From Siccirubricoccus sp. G192 (GTDB lineage: Bacteria; Pseudomonadota; Alphaproteobacteria; Acetobacterales; Acetobacteraceae), in contig NZ_JAHREN010000001.1 in assembly GCF_019084075.1 (NCBI RefSeq), positions 868,001 through 932,000 of the forward strand: a DNA stretch of 64,000 nt, given 5' to 3'. The notes beneath the pieces were generated by a model. It was not told the DNA's origin and searched no databases. It saw nothing but the letters and a program-made list of their open reading frames with translations. Shown in pieces: positions 25,651 to 34,487 of the stretch (the first letter of the stretch is position 1; every line of letters begins with the position of its first letter). Made by a program: the position numbers and the translations under genes.

Positions 25651-26916
25651 ATGTCCGATGCCGTCCGCCTGACCCGCCTGCCCAATGGCCTCACCGTGGT
25701 CTCCGAGACCATGCCGCGGGTCGAGACCGTCTCCTTCGGCGCCTATGTCGGCGCCGGCACGCGCGACGAGACGGCGGCGGAGAACGGCGTCTCGCACTTC
25801 CTGGAGCACATGGCCTTCAAGGGCACCGAGAAGCGCGACGCCGCCGCCATCGCCCGGGAGATCGAGAATGTCGGCGGCCATCTCAACGCCTATACGGCGC
25901 GCGAGCAGACTGCCTATTACTGCAAGGTGCTGAAGGAGGACCTGCCCCTCGCCGCCGACATCATCGGCGACATCCTGACGCATTCCACCTTCATCCCGGA
26001 GGAGCTGGAGCGCGAGCGGGGGGTGATCCTGCAGGAGATCGGCCAGGCGAACGACACGCCGGACGACATCATCTTCGACCACTTCCAGTCCACCGCCTAT
26101 CCGTCCCAGCCCATGGGCCGCCCGACGCTGGGCACCGAGGAGGTGATCCGCGGCATGAGCCGGGACTCCCTCACCGGCTACATGCGCCACCATTACGGGC
26201 CGGAGCGCATGGTGGTGGCCGCCGCCGGCGCGCTGGAGCACGACCGGCTGCTGGACCTCGTGCAGACCCATTTCGCCGACCTGCCCCAGGTCTCGCCGCC
26301 CGCGCCCGAACCCGCCCGCTATGGCGGCGGCGAGTTCCGCGAGGAGCGCGACCTCGACCAGGTGCATATCGTGCTGGGCTTCCCCTCCACCGGCTACAAG
26401 GACCGGCTGCACTACCCGACCCTGCTGCTGAGCACCCTGCTCGGCGGCGGCATGTCCTCGCGGCTGTTCCAGGAAATCCGGGAAAAGCGGGGGCTGGTCT
26501 ATTCGATCTATTCCTTCTCCCACCCCTTCCGGGATGGCGGGGTCTTCGCGATCTATGCCGGCACCGGCGAGAAGGAGGCGGAGGAGCTGGTCCCCGTCAC
26601 CCTGGAGGAGCTTCGCAAGGTCCAGACCGACGTGACGCTGGAGGAGCTGAACCGCGCCAAGGCGCAGTTCCGCGCCTCCCTGCTGATGTCGCTGGAGAGC
26701 ACCGGCAGCCGCAGCGAGCAATTGGCGCGGCAGATCCAGGTGCATGGCCGCGTCATCCCGACCGAGGAGACCAAGGCGAAGATCGCCGCCGTCACCATCG
26801 AGGAGGTGCAGGAGGCGGCCGCCGCCGCCTTCCGCGCCCGGCCGACCCTCGCCGCGCTCGGCCCGGCCGGCAAGGTGCCGGGCCTGGCCCATATCGCCGA
26901 GAGGCTGGCGGCATGA
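25651..26916 (+). CDS. M16-family zinc peptidase (mitochondrial-processing-peptidase-like)
   Basis: Inverzincin peptidase, 421 aa, with the inverted zinc motif HFLEH (residues 49-53) in SHFLEHMAFKGT and the R/Y region GGMSSRLFQEIREKRGLVYS near residue 270. It resembles the beta subunit of mitochondrial processing peptidase and its alphaproteobacterial relatives, which act as cytosolic or periplasmic oligopeptidases; no signal peptide is seen here. The ATG at 25651 starts exactly at the MSDAVRLTRLPNGL motif. Its stop overlaps the pmbA/tldE start by 4 nt. Confidence 0.94.
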   Translation: MSDAVRLTRLPNGLTVVSETMPRVETVSFGAYVGAGTRDETAAENGVSHFLEHMAFKGTEKRDAAAIAREIENVGGHLNAYTAREQTAYYCKVLKEDLPLAADIIGDILTHSTFIPEELERERGVILQEIGQANDTPDDIIFDHFQSTAYPSQPMGRPTLGTEEVIRGMSRDSLTGYMRHHYGPERMVVAAAGALEHDRLLDLVQTHFADLPQVSPPAPEPARYGGGEFREERDLDQVHIVLGFPSTGYKDRLHYPTLLLSTLLGGGMSSRLFQEIREKRGLVYSIYSFSHPFRDGGVFAIYAGTGEKEAEELVPVTLEELRKVQTDVTLEELNRAKAQFRASLLMSLESTGSRSEQLARQIQVHGRVIPTEETKAKIAAVTIEEVQEAAAAAFRARPTLAALGPAGKVPGLAHIAERLAA

Positions 26917-28268
26917 GCCAGGATCGGCCCCCGGGCGGGCCGCCTGCCAGCGAGACCCTGCAGGAGCTGGTCGCGGCGGCCCGCAAGGCCGGCGCCGATG
27001 CGGCGGATGCGCTGCTGATCTCCTCCGCCTCGCTCTCGGTGCAGCGCCGCCTCGGCCAGATCGAGCACCTGGAGCGGGCGGAGGGCTTCGATCTCGGCCT
27101 CCGGGTCTTCGTTGGCCAAAGGCAGGCGATCGTGTCTTCCAGCGATCCCTCGGCCCGCGGCTTCGCGGCGCTCGCGGAGCGCGCCGTGGCGATGGCCCGG
27201 GCGGTGCCGGAGGACAGTTTCGCCGGCCTGCCGGAGGCGCCGGATGGGCTGGTGGCGGTCGATCTCGACCTCGCCGATGCCACGGAGCCGAGCGCCGAGG
27301 ATCTCATCGCCCGCGCCGCGGCGGCGGAGGCGGCGGCGCTCGCCATCCCCGGCGTGACCAATAGCGAAGGCGCCGAGGCCGGCTTCTCCCGCTACACCGT
27401 GGCGCTGGCCGGCACCCATGGCTTCGCCGGCGCGTATCTGCGCACCAGCCATTCCCTCTCCGCCACCGCCCTGGCCGGCCAGGGCACGGGGATGGAGCGG
27501 GACTACGACTATGCCACCGCCGTGCACCTCGCGGACCTGGAGGATGCGGCGGCGATCGGCCGCCGGGCCGGGGAGCGCGCGGTGGCGCGGCTCAACCCGC
27601 GCCGGCCGAGGACGGCGCGGCTGCCGGTGGTCTACGACCCGCGCGTGGCGGGCTCCCTGCTCGGGCACCTGGCCGGCGCCATCAATGGCGCGGCGGTGGC
27701 GCGGGGCACGAGCTTCCTGAAGGACCGGCTGGGCCAGCGGGTGCTGCCGGCGGGCCTCACGGTTTTCGACGACCCGACCCGGCGGCGCGGCTTGCGGAGC
27801 CGCCCCTTCGACGGCGAGGGCATGAAGGGCGAGCGGCGCGCCATCGTCGAGGACGGGGTGCTCACCACCTGGATCCTGGACTGGCGCAGCGCCCGGCAGC
27901 TTGGCATGGCCAGCACCGGCCATGCCAGCCGCGGCACCTCCGGCCCGCCCAGCCCCGCGCCCAGCAATCTGTGGCTGGCACCTGGCAGCGTGACGCCGGC
28001 CGCGCTGATGGCCGATATCCGCGAGGGGCTCTACGTAACCGAGCTGATCGGCATGGGGGTGAATGGCGTGACCGGCGACTACAGCCGCGGCGCCGCCGGC
28101 TTCATGATCCGCGACGGCGCCCTGGCCGAGCCGGTGAGCGAGATCACCATCGCCGGCAACCTGGTGCAGATGCTGCTGGCGCTGACCCCGGCGGATGACC
28201 TGCGATTCCGCCGCGGCACCGATGCGCCGACCCTGCGCATCGAGGGGCTGACCCTGGCCGGGGGCTGA
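26913..28268 (+). CDS. pmbA: PmbA/TldE-family protein
   Basis: TldE/PmbA member of the TldD-TldE metalloprotease pair, 451 aa. TldE is the partner that lacks the HExxH of TldD but shapes the chamber degrading unfolded peptides, as in microcin and CcdA processing. Recognisable pieces are VFVGQRQAIVSSSDPS, LPVVYDPRVAGSLLGHL and GVNGVTGDYSRGAAGF near the C-terminus. Coupled (ATGA) to the M16 gene, so peptide turnover may link them. No tldD in the window. Confidence 0.92.
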   Translation: MSQDRPPGGPPASETLQELVAAARKAGADAADALLISSASLSVQRRLGQIEHLERAEGFDLGLRVFVGQRQAIVSSSDPSARGFAALAERAVAMARAVPEDSFAGLPEAPDGLVAVDLDLADATEPSAEDLIARAAAAEAAALAIPGVTNSEGAEAGFSRYTVALAGTHGFAGAYLRTSHSLSATALAGQGTGMERDYDYATAVHLADLEDAAAIGRRAGERAVARLNPRRPRTARLPVVYDPRVAGSLLGHLAGAINGAAVARGTSFLKDRLGQRVLPAGLTVFDDPTRRRGLRSRPFDGEGMKGERRAIVEDGVLTTWILDWRSARQLGMASTGHASRGTSGPPSPAPSNLWLAPGSVTPAALMADIREGLYVTELIGMGVNGVTGDYSRGAAGFMIRDGALAEPVSEITIAGNLVQMLLALTPADDLRFRRGTDAPTLRIEGLTLAGG

Positions 28269-28373
28269 CCGGCCCGGTCGTCCGGAGGCGCAGCCGGAGG
28301 GCGTGAACCGGTCCGCAGGATACCAGCCGCCGGCCAGGGCGACGCGGCTGATCGCCCAGGCGGGGCGCCGCGA

Positions 28374-29126
28374 TCATGCCGCCGCGGCGGGCAGCCGGAT
28401 ATGCCAATGCCGGGCGATCCGCTGCAAGGCCGCCACTTGCCTTGGGCTGGCGCTGCGGCCGGCCCGGATTTGCGCCGCGATACTGGCCACGAAGGAACTG
28501 TCGAATTCCGGGCGCTCCAGGGCCCAGAGCAGGATGGCGGCCACCAGCGCCTCGGCCGCCTGGCTTGGCGGCGGCGCATGATCGCCCGCCTGGAGCCCGA
28601 AGAAGATCCGGGCGCAGGCCGCCACATCCGCCGCCGCGCCATGCGCGCCCTCGAATTCCTCGCCGAAGAGGCGGGCATGCACTGCCTGCAACCCGCAGCG
28701 CTCGCCCGGCCAGCGGCGCCGCGCGGCATGCAGGGTGCAGGTCCGTGCCAGGCCGCCGAGCGGCGAGGCCAAGCCGAGCCGGGCGTATTCCGCCTCGATG
28801 ATCGGCAGGTCGAAGGCCAGGTTGTGCGCCACCAGGGCGGCGGGGCGATGCGCCGCGATATCGGCGGCGAATTCGGCGAGCACCGCCCGCAGTGGGCGGC
28901 CCTCCCGCCGCGCCCTTTGCGTGGTGATACCGTGGATGGCGGCGACCCGGCCGGGGATGGTGAAGCCCTCCGGCCGGATGATGGCTTGGCGCGGTGGCGC
29001 CGGCACCGCCGCCGCCACGATCCAGGCGATGGAGACGATGCGCGGCTGTTCCCCGCCCCGCGGCAGGCCGGTCGTTTCGGTATCGACGAAGAGATGCGGC
29101 GCGGTGGCGGCGGACCCTGGGGGCAT
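28374..29126 (-). CDS. DnaQ-like 3'-5' exonuclease (DEDDh family)
   Basis: Exonuclease of the DNA polymerase III epsilon superfamily, 250 aa. Exo I is FVDTETTG (D15, E17), Exo II is LVAHNLAFDLP and Exo III is GAHGAAADVAACARIF with the His and Asp of DEDDh enzymes. The C-terminal 70 residues are unassigned. The ATG at 29126 directly precedes the domain; one at 29159 adds 11 residues. The precise substrate (repair or RNA) cannot be told. Confidence 0.88.
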   Translation of the reverse strand: MPPGSAATAPHLFVDTETTGLPRGGEQPRIVSIAWIVAAAVPAPPRQAIIRPEGFTIPGRVAAIHGITTQRARREGRPLRAVLAEFAADIAAHRPAALVAHNLAFDLPIIEAEYARLGLASPLGGLARTCTLHAARRRWPGERCGLQAVHARLFGEEFEGAHGAAADVAACARIFFGLQAGDHAPPPSQAAEALVAAILLWALERPEFDSSFVASIAAQIRAGRSASPRQVAALQRIARHWHIRLPAAAA

Positions 29127-29224
29127 CACCCGGCCAGGGTGACCATTTCCGGTTCCCATCGCAATCCCGCCGCGGTTCGCCTATATTGGCTGTAATGAAA
29201 CCGCTGCCGGAGACATCCAAGCCC

Positions 29225-30215
29225 ATGCGTCGCCCCGCTTTCGTCCTGGCCGCCGTCGCCGCTGCCGCCCTTGCGCTCGCCCCGGCCCTGGCCGATGCCC
29301 GGCCGGGTGGCAGCCGCTCCCTGGGCAGCCGCGGCAGCCAGACCTACACCGCGCCCCCCCAGGACCAATACCGCGCCCGACACGGCACGGCCGATGGAGC
29401 GCAGCATGACCGAGCCGGGCCGCGCCGGCATGCCGGGGGCGCAGCAGGCGCAGCGGCCGCCGATCGGCCAGGCCAATCCGGCTGGCGGCTTCTTCTCCCG
29501 CTCCCCCTTCATGGCGGGGATGCTGGGCGGGCTGCTCGGCGTCGGGCTGGGCGGGCTGCTCTTCGGCCATGGAATGTTTGGCGGCCTGGGCGGCATGGGC
29601 TTCGCCGGCTTCCTCGGGCTGCTGCTGCAGATCGGTCTGGTCGTGCTGCTGGTGCGGCTGGCGATGGGCTGGTTCCGCCGCCGGGCGGGGCAGCCCGCCA
29701 TGGCCGGCGTGCCGCAGGGCATGGCCCGCCAGATGGAGGGCGGCCCCAACCCGGGCCCTGGCCCGCGCGGCGGCATGGCGGCCGGCGGTGGCGCCGCCGC
29801 GGGCGCCGCGCTGGCGCTGGAGAAGGCGGATTTCGACTCCTTCGAGGGGCTGCTGAAGGACATCAATGCCGCCTGGTCGCGGCAGGACCTGGCCAGCCTG
29901 CAACGGCTGGCGACGCCGGAGATGGTGCAGTATTTCGCCGATGACCTGGCCGACCTCTCCAGCCGCGGCCTCCGCAACGAGACCCGCGACGTCACCCTGG
30001 ACCAGGGCGACCTGGCCGAAGCTTGGCGCGAGGGTCGTCGCGAATACGCCACCGTGGCCATGCGCTTCTCGATGATCGACGTCACCCACCGCCTCTCGGA
30101 TGGCGCGGTGGTGGAGGGCGACCCGAACCAGCGCACCCAGGCGGTGGAGATCTGGACCTTCGCCCGGTCCCAGGGCGGGGCCTGGCAGCTTTCGGCCATC
30201 CAGCAGACCGGCTGA
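29225..30215 (+). CDS. Tim44-domain membrane protein, frame broken at a C7 run
   Basis: Tim44-like protein, 329 aa after removing one C from 29354-29360. The N-terminal frame encodes a signal peptide ([20 protein letters not shown]) followed by GGSRSLGSRGSQTYTAPP, typical of bacterial Tim44-related proteins; the second frame has the Gly-rich double membrane segment (FMAGMLGGLLGVGLGGLLFG onward) and a C-terminal Tim44 domain beginning ADFDSFEGLLKDINAAWSRQD. ATG 29225 is preferred; ATG 29195 would add 10 residues. Function in bacteria is unclear, with membrane-associated protein handling suggested by homology. Confidence 0.87.
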
Positions 30216-30339
30216 GAACACCGGCTTTCCGGTGCCCGCGCCGCCGTCCTCGCCGTGAGGTGAGGGCGGCGGTGTCGTATTGTGGCGGGGTGGCCCCAAA
30301 TCGTGGCATCATCGTGGCAGCGTATGCCATATTCACGCC

Positions 30340-30543
30340 ATGACCCGGAGGGCCCGCCTTATGCTTACCCTGTGCTTCCTCGCTGTTTTCGCGGCGATCG
30401 GCGGGTTGGCGGCGGTGGGCGTGGCGCTTGGTTCCGCAGCCGCGGTCGCCACCCCGGTCCTGCTGGCCGCCCCGGCGCTCGGCGCCACCTCCCTGGTCTG
30501 CGGCCTGCTTGCCGCAGCCATGGCCATGCGGCGCTACGGCTGA
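30340..30543 (+). CDS. Small two-helix membrane protein, hypothetical
   Basis: A 67-aa frame with two long hydrophobic segments (about residues 7-29 and 34-62) and a basic start (MTRRARL), ending MAMRRYG. The topology, positive-inside ends and clean stop make it look like a genuine membrane peptide, but I recognise no family. Confidence 0.45.
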   Translation: MTRRARLMLTLCFLAVFAAIGGLAAVGVALGSAAAVATPVLLAAPALGATSLVCGLLAAAMAMRRYG

Positions 30544-30549
30544 GGCCGG

Positions 30550-30723
30550 TCAAGGCAGCCGCGCCCGGATCGGGCCGGGCGCATCCCCGATCATCACCGG
30601 CAGCAGCCCTGCCAGGTCACCAGCGGTGGCCATGACCGCCTGCATCCGGAAGGTGAGGGCGTAGCGCAGCAGCAATCGTGGCAGTTCGGCGCCCCGGCCC
30701 GAGCCCGGGATGCGGAACGGCAC
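30550..30723 (-). CDS. Possible small protein, hypothetical
   Basis: A 57-aa frame from GTG 30723 to the stop at 30550. The composition looks protein-like (ELPRLLLRYALTFRMQAVMA, then LLPVMIGDAPGP) rather than like a shadow frame, and it diverges from the NepR-like gene with 88 bp between starts. No recognised family; a weak AAGGCGGA stands upstream. Could also be the remnant of a longer gene, since the frame continues open upstream for some codons. Confidence 0.35.
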   Translation of the reverse strand: MPFRIPGSGRGAELPRLLLRYALTFRMQAVMATAGDLAGLLPVMIGDAPGPIRARLP

Positions 30724-30811
30724 GGGACCGGTCCGCCTTTGTTCGGTTTCGAAGGCACCCCTCGCTTCTGCCGCGCGTTATCGGCAGGAACCTCGTTGGG
30801 AAGCCATTGTC

Positions 30812-31024
30812 ATGCCGACCAGACCGATCGGACTGGCGGCCGCAACCACAGCGCCTGGGCCTTCGATGGGAGACAGGCCGCAGCCTGAACGCGGACCGGC
30901 GGAACGGAGCGATGCTTTCGAAACCTGGCTGCAACGCCGCCTGCAGCAATCCTACGGCGCCATCATCAGCGAGCCGATCCCGGAGGAATTGCTGCGCCTG
31001 CTGGAAGCAGACCGCAACGGGTAA
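30812..31024 (+). CDS. NepR-like anti-sigma factor domain protein
   Basis: A 70-aa protein whose C-terminal part, LQRRLQQSYGAIISEPIPEE followed by LLRLLEAD, matches the NepR helix-EPxP-helix pattern. In Alphaproteobacteria NepR binds and blocks the general stress sigma factor EcfG until PhyR~P sequesters it. The N-terminus is Pro/Gly-rich and disordered-looking, as in NepR. However, no phyR, ecfG or cognate kinase is nearby, so this is an orphan and may be a paralogue. The start is ATG 30812. Confidence 0.65.
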   Translation: MPTRPIGLAAATTAPGPSMGDRPQPERGPAERSDAFETWLQRRLQQSYGAIISEPIPEELLRLLEADRNG

Positions 31025-31203
31025 CCCTGGCGGCATGGTGGGCGACCCCGCGCGATTCGCCCGGCGCTGACAACCGGAGGCACCTTTCAGGAGGTGCGCG
31101 GCGAAACCCGGGGCCTGGTCCGGAAGGCCGCGCTTCGGGCCAGACCTATTCCGGCCCCGCGCCGGCCGTGCTAGGGGCGGGAACCCGCCATGCCCCATCC
31201 CCC

Positions 31204-31932
31204 ATGTTCCGGCGGCTGATCCGCCACCCCGCCACCCAGGCGGCGCTGGCCTGGCTGCTCGGCCTCTATCTCGCCATCGTCTTTCGCACCACGCGCTGGA
31301 CGCTGCTGGGCGAGGCGCATCTGCATGCCGCCCTGCTGCCGGAGGCGGGGCGCTGCCGCCCCGTCATCGCCGCCTTCTGGCATGAGAGGCTGCCGATGAT
31401 GCCGATGCTCTGGCTGCTGGCCCGCACCCGGGTGCCAGCCATGGTGCCGATGCGGGCGCATGTGCTGGTCTCCCGGCACCGGGATGGCCGCTTCATCGGC
31501 GAGGTGGTGCGGCGGTTCCGGCTGGAGATGGTGCATGCCTCCACCTCGCGCGGCGGCGCCACCGGGCTGCGCGCGCTGGCGCGGGTGCTGGCGGGCGGCG
31601 ACATGGTGGTGATCACCCCGGATGGCCCGCGCGGCCCGGCCCGCCGGGCGGCGCCGGGGGTGGCGCAATTGGCCGCGCTCTCCGGCCTGCCGGTGCTGCC
31701 CTGCGCGGCACGGTCCTCGCGGCAATTCCTGCTCGGCAGTTGGGACCGGATGCGCCTGCCCCTGCCCTTCGGCCGCGGCGTCTTCGTGCTCGGCCCGCCG
31801 GTTCCGGTGGATCGCGCCGCGCCGGAGGCCGCGCTGCCGGCGATCGAGGCGGCGCTGACGGCGGCCTGCGACCAGGCCGATGCCTGGGCGCAGTCCGGGG
31901 CGCAGTCCCGGGCGGCAGGGGCCCGCGCATGA
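31204..31932 (+). CDS. DUF374 acyltransferase-like protein (LPLAT family)
   Basis: A 242-aa protein of the DUF374 group of lysophospholipid-acyltransferase-like proteins. It has an N-terminal membrane segment (about 11-27), AAFWHERLPMMPML with the His-rich acyltransferase-type motif, VHASTSRGGATGLRALARVL, and VITPDGPRGPARRAAPGVAQ. It overlaps waaA by ATGA and precedes lpxK, a constant association in Alphaproteobacteria that points to lipid A/LPS assembly; the reaction itself is not established. Confidence 0.88.
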   Translation: MFRRLIRHPATQAALAWLLGLYLAIVFRTTRWTLLGEAHLHAALLPEAGRCRPVIAAFWHERLPMMPMLWLLARTRVPAMVPMRAHVLVSRHRDGRFIGEVVRRFRLEMVHASTSRGGATGLRALARVLAGGDMVVITPDGPRGPARRAAPGVAQLAALSGLPVLPCAARSSRQFLLGSWDRMRLPLPFGRGVFVLGPPVPVDRAAPEAALPAIEAALTAACDQADAWAQSGAQSRAAGARA

Positions 31933-33344
31933 GCCTCGCCGCCACGCTCTGGCGCTGGGGCACGCGGGCGGCGGCGCCGCTGCTGCCGCTGCATCTCCGC
32001 CGCCGCGCCGCCCGCGGCAAGGAGATCGCGGACCGGCTGGCGGAACGCCGCGGCGAGGCGGCGGCGCGGCCACCCGGCCGGCTGCTCTGGCTGCATGCGG
32101 CCAGCGTGGGGGAGACGCTCTCGGTGCTGCCGGTGCTCCAGGCCCTGGCCGGGCGGGCGCCGGACCTGACCCTGCTGGTCACGACCGGCACCGTCACCGC
32201 CGCCACCCTGCTCGGCCAGCGGCTGGAGCCGGCGGTGGCGGCGCGGGTGATCCACCGCTTCGTGCCGCTGGACGTGCCGGGCTGGGCGGCGCGGTTCCTG
32301 GCGGGCTGGCAGCCGGATGCGGCGGTCTTCGTGGAATCCGAACTCTGGCCGAACCTGCTGGCCGAGGCGCGGGCGCGGCGAATCCCGCTGGTTCTGCTGA
32401 ATGCCCGGCTCTCGGCCCGCTCGGCCCGGCGCTGGCGCTGGGCGCGGGGACTCGGGCGGGAATTGGCCGGGGCCTTCGACCTGGTGCTGGCGCAGTCCGA
32501 GGCCGATGCGGCGCGGCTGCGGGCCTTGGGCGCCCGGACCGTGCGCTGCCTCGGCAACCTGAAGGACGCGGCGCCGCCCCTGCCGGTGGACCAGGCGGCG
32601 CTGGCGCGGCTCAGGGCCGCGGTGGCGGGGCGGCCGGTCTTCCTCGCCGCCAGTACCCATCCGGGGGAGGAGGCGCTGGTGGTCGAGGCGCATCGGGCGC
32701 TGGCCGCGGCGCATCCCGGCCTGCTCACCATCATCGTGCCGCGCCACCCCGAACGCGGCCCGGCGGTGGCGGCCGAGGCCGCGGGTGCCGCCGGGGCGAC
32801 GGGACTCACCCTGGCGCGGCGTGGCGCCGGGGAGCAGCCGGGGCCGGAGACCGCGCTCTATGTCGCCGATACGCTGGGCGAACTGGGGCTCTTCTACCGG
32901 CTGGCCGATCTCTGCCTGGTCGGCGGCTCGCTGGTGCCGCATGGCGGGCAGAATCCGCTGGAGCCGGCGCGGCTCTGCTGCCCCATCCTGCTTGGCCCGC
33001 ATACCTGGAATTTCGCGGAACCGGTGGCGCGGCTGCTGGCCGCCGGCGGGGCGAGGCGGGTCGAGGGGCCGGACCCGGCCGCGGCGCTGGCGGCCGCGGT
33101 GGCGGACGTGCTATCGAATCCCGGTTGCGGACAGGCCATGGCGGAAGCCGCCACCGCGGCCGTCGCGCCAGAGGCCGGGCTTCCCGGCCAGGTGGCGGAG
33201 GCGCTCTTGCAGTTGCTGCCCGATGCGGGGCCGGATGCCGGGCCCGATGCCGGGCCGGGGAGCGGGCGCCCCGCCTTCGCGCTTCGCCTGGGCCGGAACG
33301 GCCCGGGGACAAGGAAGCCTGGCGGAGCGTTGTTCGAAGGATGA
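31929..33344 (+). CDS. waaA: 3-deoxy-D-manno-octulosonic acid (Kdo) transferase
   Basis: GT30 Kdo transferase attaching Kdo to lipid IVA at the inner membrane, 471 aa. Catalytic Glu62 is in WLHAASVGET; further family motifs are VFVESELWPNL, LLNARLSARS, NLKDA, AASTHPGEE, VPRHPER and SLVPHGGQNPLEPA. The last about 45 residues go beyond the usual end and contain three DAGP units encoded by a 12-bp tandem repeat. The start overlaps the DUF374 stop by 4 nt. Confidence 0.94.
   Translation: MSLAATLWRWGTRAAAPLLPLHLRRRAARGKEIADRLAERRGEAAARPPGRLLWLHAASVGETLSVLPVLQALAGRAPDLTLLVTTGTVTAATLLGQRLEPAVAARVIHRFVPLDVPGWAARFLAGWQPDAAVFVESELWPNLLAEARARRIPLVLLNARLSARSARRWRWARGLGRELAGAFDLVLAQSEADAARLRALGARTVRCLGNLKDAAPPLPVDQAALARLRAAVAGRPVFLAASTHPGEEALVVEAHRALAAAHPGLLTIIVPRHPERGPAVAAEAAGAAGATGLTLARRGAGEQPGPETALYVADTLGELGLFYRLADLCLVGGSLVPHGGQNPLEPARLCCPILLGPHTWNFAEPVARLLAAGGARRVEGPDPAAALAAAVADVLSNPGCGQAMAEAATAAVAPEAGLPGQVAEALLQLLPDAGPDAGPDAGPGSGRPAFALRLGRNGPGTRKPGGALFEG
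33222..33257 (+). repeat. Three 12-bp tandem repeats in the 3' end of waaA
   Basis: GATGC(G/C)GGGCC-type units at 33222, 33234 and 33246, each encoding Asp-Ala-Gly-Pro. They keep frame and could vary in copy number. Confidence 0.8.
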
Positions 33345-33406
33345 CAGGTGGCGCACGGGCAAGCCGTGCTGCCGGGACGCTGGATGCGAGGATCGATCAA
33401 GGCGTG

Positions 33407-34398
33407 ATGCGTGCCCCCCGGATCCTGGAGCGGGGAGGGTCGGGGCGTCATGCCCCTGCTGCTCTCTCCCATCGCCGCGCTCTATGGGGCCGCCACCGCG
33501 CGGCGCATGGCGCGGCCCGGCTGGCAGGCGCCGGTGCCGGTGATCTGCTGCGGCAATGCCACCGCCGGCGGCGCTGGCAAGACCACGGTGGCGCTCGATC
33601 TCGGGCGGCGCCTGGCGGCCCGCGGCGTCGCGGTGCATTTCCTGCTGCGCGGCTATGGCGGGCGGCTGAAGGGGCCGGTGCGGGTCGATCCCGCGCTGCA
33701 TGACAGCCAGGCGGTGGGCGACGAGGCGCTGCTGCTGGCGGCCGAGCGCCCGGCCTGGATCTCGGCCGACCGCGCGGCGGGGGGCGCAGGCGGCGGTGGC
33801 GGCCGGGGCGCATGCCATCGTCATGGATGACGGGCTGCAGAACCCGACGCTGCAAAAGGACCTGTCGCTGCTCATCATCGATGGCAGCTTCGGCTTCGGC
33901 AATGGCCGCATCATCCCGGCCGGACCCTTGCGGGAGCCGGTGGCCGAGGCCGCCTCGCGGGTCCGCGCCGCGGTGATGATCGGCGCGGATGAATGCGGCG
34001 CCGCCGCCCTGCTGCCGCCCAGCCTGCCGGTGCTGCGCGCGCATCTGCGGCCGGGGCCGGAGGCCGAATTGCTCGCGGGCCAGCCGGTCTATGCTTTCTG
34101 CGGCATCGCCAACCCGCGCAAATTCTTCGCCACCCTGCAGGAAGGCGGCGCGGTGCTGGCCGGGCGCATGGCCTTCGCCGACCACTACCCCTTCGATGCC
34201 GGCGACATGCGCGAACTGCTGGCCGAGGCGGAATCGCTGCGCGCCATCCCGGTCACCACCCGCAAGGATTTCGTGCGCATCCCGCCAGCCTTCCGCTCCC
34301 GCGTCACGGTGGTGACGGTGCGGCTGGAATGGGAGCAGCCGGCGGCGATCGAGGCGATGCTGGAGCCGCTGGCGCAGCGGGTGCCGATGCCGGCCTGA
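33407..34398 (+). CDS. lpxK: Tetraacyldisaccharide 4'-kinase, frame broken at C6 and G6 runs
   Basis: Lipid A 4'-kinase, 329 aa after two single-base corrections. The Walker A is GNATAGGAGKTT; FLLRGYGG, VGDEALLLA, MDDGLQNP and FCGIANPRKFF are standard LpxK motifs. Break 1 is the C6 run 33414-33419: with five C's an ATG at 33407 reads MRAPGSW..., the usual LpxK N-terminus; uncorrected, the frame could still start at GTG 33411. Break 2 is the G6 run 33779-33784. LpxK is essential in organisms with lipid A, so both breaks are likely errors. Confidence 0.92.
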
Positions 34399-34402
34399 GC
34401 CT

Positions 34403-34451
34403 TGGCGGGGATGTCCCGCCAGGGCCGCGGCCCAACCCTTCACCGCGGCCC
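34403..34451. terminator. Two hairpins between convergent lpxK and carboxylesterase genes
   Basis: TGGCGGG (34403-34409) pairs with CCCGCCA (34415-34421) around 5 nt; GGGCCGCGG (34422-34430) pairs with CCGCGGCCC (34443-34451) around 12 nt. They sit between two gene ends and probably act in both directions, though T-runs are absent. Confidence 0.55.
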
Positions 34452-34487
34452 GGCCCGCCGGATGGCCGGCCGCGCCACGGTGCCCTG

